The notes beneath the pieces are model-generated. The model ran no database searches. It saw only the letters and a list, made by a program, of their open reading frames with translations, and was not told the DNA's origin. A DNA stretch of 64,000 nt from an uncultured Chitinophaga sp. (lineage in GTDB: Bacteria; Bacteroidota; Bacteroidia; Chitinophagales; Chitinophagaceae). Positions within the stretch are counted from its first letter, which is position 1. Each line of letters starts with the position of its first letter. The stretch lies in assembly GCF_902168175.1 (NCBI RefSeq), contig NZ_CABHOU010000108.1:62001-126000 (forward strand). The letters are read 5' to 3'. This document shows, piece after piece, positions 36,701 through 45,700 of this stretch. The translations under genes were made by a program, and so were the position numbers.

Positions 36701-39700
36701 CGGACAGCTATACGACCAGTGAGGATAATACCCTGACGGTAGCCGCGCCGGGTGTGATGTTTAACGACAGGGACGTAGACGGTGATGCGCTGACGGTGAG
36801 CCTGGTTAGCACGGCGGCCAATGGAACACTTACCTTAAATGCGAACGGCAGTCTCAGCTTTGTACCGAATGCCAACTACAACGGTGTTACCAGTTTTGTT
36901 TACCGCGTGTGCGACGGTGGAGCGCTTTGCGATACCAATACCGCTACCATCACCGTAACAGCAGTGAACGACGTGCCAGTGGCCGCTAACGACACCTACA
37001 CCGTAACAGAGGATATACCACTTACCATAGCGGCTCCTGGTTTGCTGGCAAACGATACAGATGCCGATGGTGATGTACTGAATGCCAGTCTGCTCACCGC
37101 ACCACAGCAGGGTACGATCGTGATTAACGGCAATGGCAGCTTCGTATATACACCGGCTTCGAACTATAATGGTCCTGACGTATTTACTTACCAGGTCTGC
37201 GATGCTTCAGGCGCCTGCGTAACCGGTACGGTGAACCTTACCGTAACGGCCGCCAATGATGCTCCATTATCGGGCGACGATGCCTATACCGTAGGAGAGG
37301 ATAGGGTGCTGACTATCGCCACGCCCGGTGTACTGTTCAATGATGTGGATATCGATAATGACCCTATGACAGCCAGCGTAGTGCGTTTGCCGCTGTATGG
37401 CACGCTAGCGTTGAATACAAACGGCAGCTTTACTTATACCCCTAATGCCAACTACAACGGCCTCGATACCTTTATTTACCGTGCCTGCGACAACGGAACA
37501 CCTTCGCTTTGCGATACCGCCATTGTTGTACTTACCGTAACACCAGAGGCAGATGCACCGATAGCAGGCGACGACAATCTGGCCACCAATGAGGATGTGC
37601 CACTGACCATCACACCACAAAGCCTGCTGGCCAACGATACAGATGCGGATGTGGGTCAAACGCTCACTGTTAGTATTTACGCCCAGCCGGCCAATGGTAC
37701 GCTCAGCGTAAATGGCGCTGGGAACTTTGTATACACGCCCAATGCGAACTTCAATGGTACCGATCGTTTCGTGTACCGGGTTTGCGATAACGGTGCTCCT
37801 TCACTTTGCGATACCGCTACCGTAACGATTACGGTAACCGCCGTAAACGATGCGCCGGTAATACGTGATGATAACTATACTGCAGAAGAAGATGCAGTAT
37901 TAACCGTTCCGGCCAGTGGTGTGTTATTAAATGATTTTGAGGCAGATGGAGAAACAATGACGGCCTTGCTGCTTACACAGGCAACACACGGTACAGTAGT
38001 AGTGGCAGCCGATGGTGGATTTACTTATACGCCTGATCCTAACTTCAATGGTCTTGATAGTTTCAGCTACCGCGCCTGCGATGCCTCTGGTAACTGTACG
38101 CCGGGCAAGGTGAGGATAGTCGTTAGTCCGGGGAACGATGTGCCTGTGGCAGTGAACGACAGTTACACCCTATTGGAAGATACGCCGCTTAACATAGCTG
38201 CTCCCGGTGTAATAGCAAACGATACCGATGTGGATGCAGACTCACTGACCGTGTCTGTGAATACGCAGCCGACTAAAGGAGAACTTACACTCAATGCCAA
38301 CGGCAGTTTCATTTACATCCCTAATGCTGATGTAAACGGGGTTGATAGCTTTAAATACAACATATGCGACCCAGGCGGTGCCTGCGCCATCGGAACAGTG
38401 GTACTCAATATTACACCGGTGAACGATACGGTACAGGCGCGTGATGACGAATACAATACAGACGAAGATGTGGTGCTGGTGATAGCGGCTCCCGGCGTTT
38501 TACAAAACGATATTGACAAAGAGGGGGATGCCCTCACCGCCACCCTGATAGGCGCTGTATCGCCTGCCCAGGGAACATTTACGGCATTCGGCACCAACGG
38601 AGGCTTTACGTTCACGCCAGCGCTGGATTATAATGGTACGGTTACGGTGGAATACCGTGTATGCGAATCTAATGGTGCCTGTGATACGGCCAACATCATT
38701 ATCAATGTGGGTGAGGAGAACGATCCGCCGGTGGCAGTAGACGATAGTCGTCCGGAATACGCAGTAGGAGAAGATAGTATCCTGAACATTCCAGCTTCTA
38801 TAGGGGTGCTTGCCAACGATACCGATCCTGATAACGTGACGGTTTCAGCATCGCTCGCAACACCGCCTGCTAATGGTACGGTTACACTCAATGCCGATGG
38901 CTCATTTACCTATATTCCCAATGCTGACTTTAATGGCACCGACCAGTTTACCTATAATGTGTGCGATGCAGGTAATCTTTGCGATGTCGGTTTGGTAACG
39001 ATTACGGTGAGGTCTGTGAACGATGTGCCTGTAGCTGGTGTTAGCAGCGCTACGACTGCCGAGGATACACCACTTAGTGCCACCATTACCGGCGATACAG
39101 ATATTGAAGGTAATACGCTTGCTTACGCTGTGGTAACACCACCTACGTTCGGCACCATCACCCTAAATCCCAATGGCACTTATACTTACACCCCTAATGC
39201 GGACTTCAATGGTACAGATCAGCTGGTGTATAGTGTCTGCGATAACGGAACACCATCACTTTGTGATACCGGGAGGTTAAACATCACTGTAACGCCGGTG
39301 AACGACGTGCCGGTAGTAGAGAATGAAAACTATACTGTAAATGAAGACAATACGCTGGTAGTACAAAATACCGGTGTGCTTAGCAATGACGCTGATAAAG
39401 ATGGCGAGCCGACAGTGGCAGTCGTAACAGTTCCACCATTGGGTCAGCTGAGCCTGAACCTGGATGGCACCTTTACCTACACGCCAAGGCTTAATTTTAA
39501 CGGCATCGACAGTTTTACTTACAGGGTTTGCGATGTTAGTAATGCCTGTGCGCCGGGCCGGGCCTATATTACCGTATTGCCAGTGAACGATGCGCCTGTA
39601 GCAGTAACAGATACCTTCTATCGTGCGGAAGATACCGTAGTCACCTTTCCGCCCGCTGTGGTGTTGATCAATGATGTAGATGTGGATGGAGATCTACTTT

Positions 39701-42700
39701 CCGGTTACCCGATAGGTTCGCTCAGTAATGGCTCCTTCGTGGCCAACCCGGATGGAACATATACCTATACACCTGCGCCGAACTTTAATGGTACCGACTA
39801 TATCGATTACGTTGTATGCGATAATGGCAATCCTTCGCTTTGTGATACAGGCCATATCGTACTGATCATACAATCGAGGAACGACGCACCTGTAGCGCTT
39901 GGCGACGTTTATTCGATGGACGAGGACGGTTTGCTGAATATGGATGCAGCCAATGGTGTACTCAAAAATGATACTGACCCTGATGGAGAAGCGCTGACGT
40001 CAGTTATTGTGAATACCAGCAATGGTGCGCTTACCTTAAATACCAATGGCTCGTTTGCGTTTCGACCGAATTTAAACTTCAACGGGGTAGATTCCTTCAC
40101 CTACCGTGCCTGCGACGTAGCCGGCGTATGCGATACGGCCATAGTGAAAATCAATGTAGCGCCGGTGAACGATGCCCCGATAGCAGTAGACGATGCATTT
40201 ACCCGCTCCGAGGATACCGTGATTACCTTCCCGGCATCTGTGATACTGGTGAATGATATTGATGTGGATGGGGACGTGCTGACAGGTTATCCGCTGGGAA
40301 ATCTGACTAAAGGTACCTTTACCACCAATCCGGATGGTACTTATACGTACGCACCGCTGAAAGATTTTAACGGGATAGATAGTATTTATTATGTAGTCTG
40401 CGATCCGGGCGGATTGTGTGATACAGGTCTGATCAAACTGACCATTACCCCGGTTAATGATGCGCCGGTAGCTAACCCGGTTACCTATACGGTAACCGAA
40501 GATACACCGTTAAGTGAAAGTGCTCCTGGTATAATAGGGGATGATAAAGACCCGGATGGGGAGGATATCGTAGCCACTATCGTAACTGCTCCGCTGCATG
40601 GCACAATTTCTCTTAATGCCGACGGTGGTTTCACCTATGTGCCTGATCGAAACTATAATGGGCGGGATAGCCTTGTCTATTCACTCTGCGATATACAGGG
40701 TGCCTGCGATACGGCATATATATACTTTGTTGTCACGCCTGTGAACGATCTTCCGGTAGTGTCGGGCGTTACTTACACTGCTGCGGAAGATACGCCGCTC
40801 ACGATTGCAGCTCCCGGTGTAATGGTGAACAGCAGCGATCCGGACGGCGATGCGCTCACTGCCACGCTTATAGATGCACCTTTACATGGTACCCTTACCT
40901 TGAATGCAGATGGCAGTTTCACATATACACCGGATGACAACTATAATGGTCAGGATGCCTTTACGGTGAACGTATGCGACAACGGCACTCCGCAATCCTG
41001 TGTGCCTATCACTGTTACACTGAATATTACTGCTGTAGACGATACGCCTGTTGCCAACAGCGACTCCCTTGCCACAGCTGAGGACATCGTACTGAATGTA
41101 CCAGCTCCCGGTATCCTGGCTAACGATGTCAATATGGATGGCGACGTACTTACTGCCAGTATCGTAACGGACCCGCTTCATGGTCAGCTGACGCTTGATG
41201 GTGGTGGTAATCTCGTTTATCGTCCGGCCCTCAACTACAATGGCGCCGATAGTGCCGTGTACCGCCTCTGTAAAGCAAACGGTCTTTGCGACACCGCGAA
41301 AATCTATATTACCATAACCCCTGTTAACGACAGGCCTGTTGCGGTAGACGATCTGTTTACCCGTGCAGAAGATACCGTAATCACCTTCCCGCCGAGCGTG
41401 GTGCTGATCAATGATATTGATGTGGATGGGGATGTATTGACAGGGCATCCGTTCGGTTCCCTCACCAAAGGTACCTTTACTGCCAATCCTGATGGTACCT
41501 ATACTTACAGTCCGCTCCCGAACTTCAATGGCGTAGATAGTATTCAGTACGAAGTATGCGATCCGGGAGGACTTTGTGACACCGGTCTTATCCGTTTGAT
41601 CATAGTGCCACGCAACGACACGCCGGTAGCCGTGGATGATGCCTACGCAACAGATGAGGATATTGCACTCAGTGTGCCGGGTCCCGGTGTGCTGGCCAAT
41701 GATACCGATGTGGACGACAATGACCTGTTGAATGTGACCATTTTGCGTAATCCTTCGCACGGTATATTGCAGGTGAACAGTAATAATTCATTCCTTTATA
41801 CGCCCGATCGTAACTATAATGGAGTAGATACCTTCCTGTACGTGGTATACGATGCCGCAGGCCTGCGCGATACCGGTACAGTACTTATAACCGTCAATTC
41901 CGTGAATGATGCACCAATTGCCGCAGATAACGTTTATACGCTGGATGAGCGTACAACAGTCAGCGATAACATGTTAACCAACGACAGCGACCCTGATAAC
42001 GATCCGCTGACCGCCACTATGATCACTCCTCCGGCCAATGGCAACATCAATTTCAATGCAAACGGCACCTTCACCTATTCTCCCAATTCCACTTTTATAG
42101 GGATAGATGCCATCACGTATATGGTTTGCGATCCGGGCGGACTTTGTGATACCGCTGTTGTCACCTTCAACGTGCAAAACGTGAACGACCAGCCGATAGC
42201 CGCAAACGACAATGTGAGTGTAACAGAAGATACACCTGCTACCGGCAATGCACTAACTAACGACAGTGATCCCGATGGCGATGCCTTCACAGCAACCCTG
42301 CTGACCGGAACTATCAACGGTACACTGGTATTCAACGCCGACGGCAGCTTTACCTATACGCCAAACGCCAATTACAACGGTTTGGACAGCCTTGTATACG
42401 GGATTTGCGACAACGGAGTCCCTGTGCTTTGCGACACCGCCGTAGTAATATTTACAGTAGCACCGGTTAATGACCAGCCAGTAGCCGTGGACGATACGCT
42501 GAACCTGGTAGAAGACACCCCGGCCACCGGTAACGTATTGACCAATGACAGCGATCCCGATGGCGATGCGTTGACTGCATCTTTGGTAACCGCACCTGTA
42601 AATGGTACAGTGGTACTCAATGCCGACGGCAGCTTTACTTATACGCCTAATGCTAACTACAATGGGGCAGATAGTCTTGTTTACCAGGTTTGTGATAATG

Positions 42701-45700
42701 GAACGCCCTCGCTCTGCGATACGGCGGTAGTAAGGTTTACTGTGTCTGCCGTGAATGACAGGCCAGTGGCCGTTGACGATGCTGTTGCTGTGACGGAGGA
42801 TACTCCTGCTACAGGTAACGTATTGACTAATGATACGGATGTGGAAGGGGATGCGTTGACCGCATCTTTGGTGACCGCACCTGTAAATGGTACGGTGGTG
42901 CTGAATGCCGACGGCAGCTTTACTTACACGCCTAATGCTAACTATAATGGGGCAGATAGTCTTGTTTACCAGGTTTGTGATAATGGAACGCCTTCGCTCT
43001 GTGATACGGCGGTAGTAAGGTTTACTGTGTCTGCCGTGAATGACAGGCCAGTGGCCGTTGACGATGCCGTTGCTGTGACGGAGGATACTCCTGCTACAGG
43101 TAACGTGTTGACTAATGATACGGATGTGGAAGGCGATGCGTTAACTGCATCTTTGGTGACAGCGCCTGTAAATGGTACGGTTGTGCTCAATTCCGACGGC
43201 AGCTTTACTTATACGCCTAATGCTAACTACAATGGGGCGGATAGTCTTGTTTACCAGGTTTGTGATGCAGGCCTTTGTGATACAGGTGTTGTGAGATTTA
43301 CGGTATCTGCCGTGAATGACAGGCCAGTAGCCGTTGACGATGTTGTTGCTGTGACAGAAGATACTCCTGCTACAGGCAATGTATTGACTAATGATACAGA
43401 TGTGGAAGGGGATGCGTTAACTGCATCTTTGGTAACCGCACCTGTAAATGGTACGGTGGTACTCAATGCCGACGGCAGCTTTACTTACACGCCTAATGCT
43501 AACTATAATGGGGCAGATAGTCTTGTTTACCAGGTTTGTGATGCAGGTCTTTGTGATACAGGTGTTGTAAGATTTACGGTATCTGCCGTGAATGATAGGC
43601 CAGTGGCTGTTGATGATGCTTTTGCTGTAACGGAAGATACTCCTGCTACAGGCAATGTATTGACTAATGATACGGATGTGGAAGGCGATGCGTTGACCGC
43701 ATCTTTGGTGACTGCACCTGTAAATGGTACGGTTGTGTTGAATGCTGACGGCAGCTTTACTTATACGCCTAATGCTAACTACAATGGGGCAGATAGTCTT
43801 GTTTACCAGGTTTGTGATGCAGGCCTTTGTGATACAGGTGTTGTAAGATTTACGGTATCTGCCGTGAATGACAGACCGGTGGCTGTTGACGATGTTGTTG
43901 CTGCGACGGAAGATACTCCTGCTACGGGCAATGTATTGACTAATGATACGGATGTGGAAGGGGATGCGTTGACTGCATCTTTGGTAACCGCGCCTGTAAA
44001 TGGTACGGTAGTGCTGAACGCCGACGGCAGCTTTACTTATACGCCTAATGCTAACTATAATGGGGCAGATAGTCTTGTTTACCAGGTTTGTGATGCAGGT
44101 CTTTGTGATACAGGTGTTGTAAGATTTACGGTATCTGCCATAAATGACAGCCCGGTGGCTGTTGATGATGCTGTTGCTGTGACGGAAGATACTCCTGCTA
44201 CAGGCAATGTATTGACTAATGATACGGATGTGGAAGGCGATGCGTTGACCGCATCTTTGGTAACTACACCTGTAAATGGTACGGTTGTGCTGAATGCTGA
44301 CGGCAGCTTTACTTATACGCCTAACGCTAACTATAATGCGGCAGATAGTCTTGTGTACCAGGTTTGTGATGCAGGCCTTTGTGATACAGGTGTTGTAAGA
44401 TTTACGGTATCTGCTGTAAATGACAAGCCAGTAGCTGTTGACGATGTTGTTGCTGTGACGGAAGATACTCCTGCTACAGGTAACGTGTTGACCAATGACA
44501 GCGATCCCGATGGCGATGCGCTGACGGCATCTTTGGTAACAGCGCCTGTAAATGGTACGGTTGTGCTGAATGCCGACGGCAGCTTTACCTATACCCCTGA
44601 TGCGAATTACAATGGACTCGACAGTATCAGCTACCAGGCTTGTAATACGGACGGGCTTTGCGATACTGCTGTATTGAGGTTTACTATTGCCGGTGTTAAT
44701 GATGGGCCGGTAGCGGTGAACGATTCGCTCACTATTGCTGGAGGAACTGTAACTAATGGTAATGTAACAGATAATGATACAGACCCTGACGGGGATAACC
44801 TTTCAGCGTCGTTAGTAACGGCACCGTTACATGGCACAGTTGTACTGAACGCTGATGGCAGCTTTACCTATACACCTGATGTGGCCTACAAAGGAGCGGA
44901 TAGCATTGTGTACAAAGTGTGCGATACCGGTAATCTTTGTGATACAGCAAGAGTACTGTTGACGATCCGGAATCAGGCACCGCTTGCTGTAAACGATACG
45001 GTAAACGTGATCGTACCTCAACCTGTCATGTTTAGTATTCTGACGAACGACAATGATCCGAATGGTGATCCGCTTACGGTGACGATCCTGGGCACTCTGG
45101 CAAATGGCTCGCTGCAGGCAAATGGCAACGGCAGCTATACATATACGCCGGATGCGACGTTCACAGGTGTGCATGTGCTGCGCTACCAGGTTTGCGATAA
45201 TGCTACGCCAGCTCTTTGTGATACGGCCAGTATTGTATTCGTTGTGCCTAATCAGCCCCCAGTTGCAAATAACGATACGCTGCGGACGCTCGAACAGCAG
45301 ATGGTAACAGGCGATCTTTTCGCTAATGACAGTGATCCTAATGGAAATACAGTTTTGAATGCAACTGTTCTCCAGGCTCCGAAACACGGACAGATAGTGA
45401 TCAATGGCTTCGGCAGTGCCACCTATATGCCGGATGCAGGCTTCACCGGTCTGGATAGCGCACAGTACAAGGTATGTGATAATGGTACGCCATCGCGCTG
45501 TGATACGGCCTGGGTATTTATTACTGTAGGCCCGGGTAACCTGGCGCCTGTGGCTGTGGATGACACGCTTAATACAATAGCGTCTGCTCCGGTAAACGCA
45601 AACTTAATGGCCAATGATCGTGATCCTGATAACAACACATTATCTGTATTGATAATTGTACAACCAGCGAATGGCACAGTGTCAGCATTGCCGGATGGCA

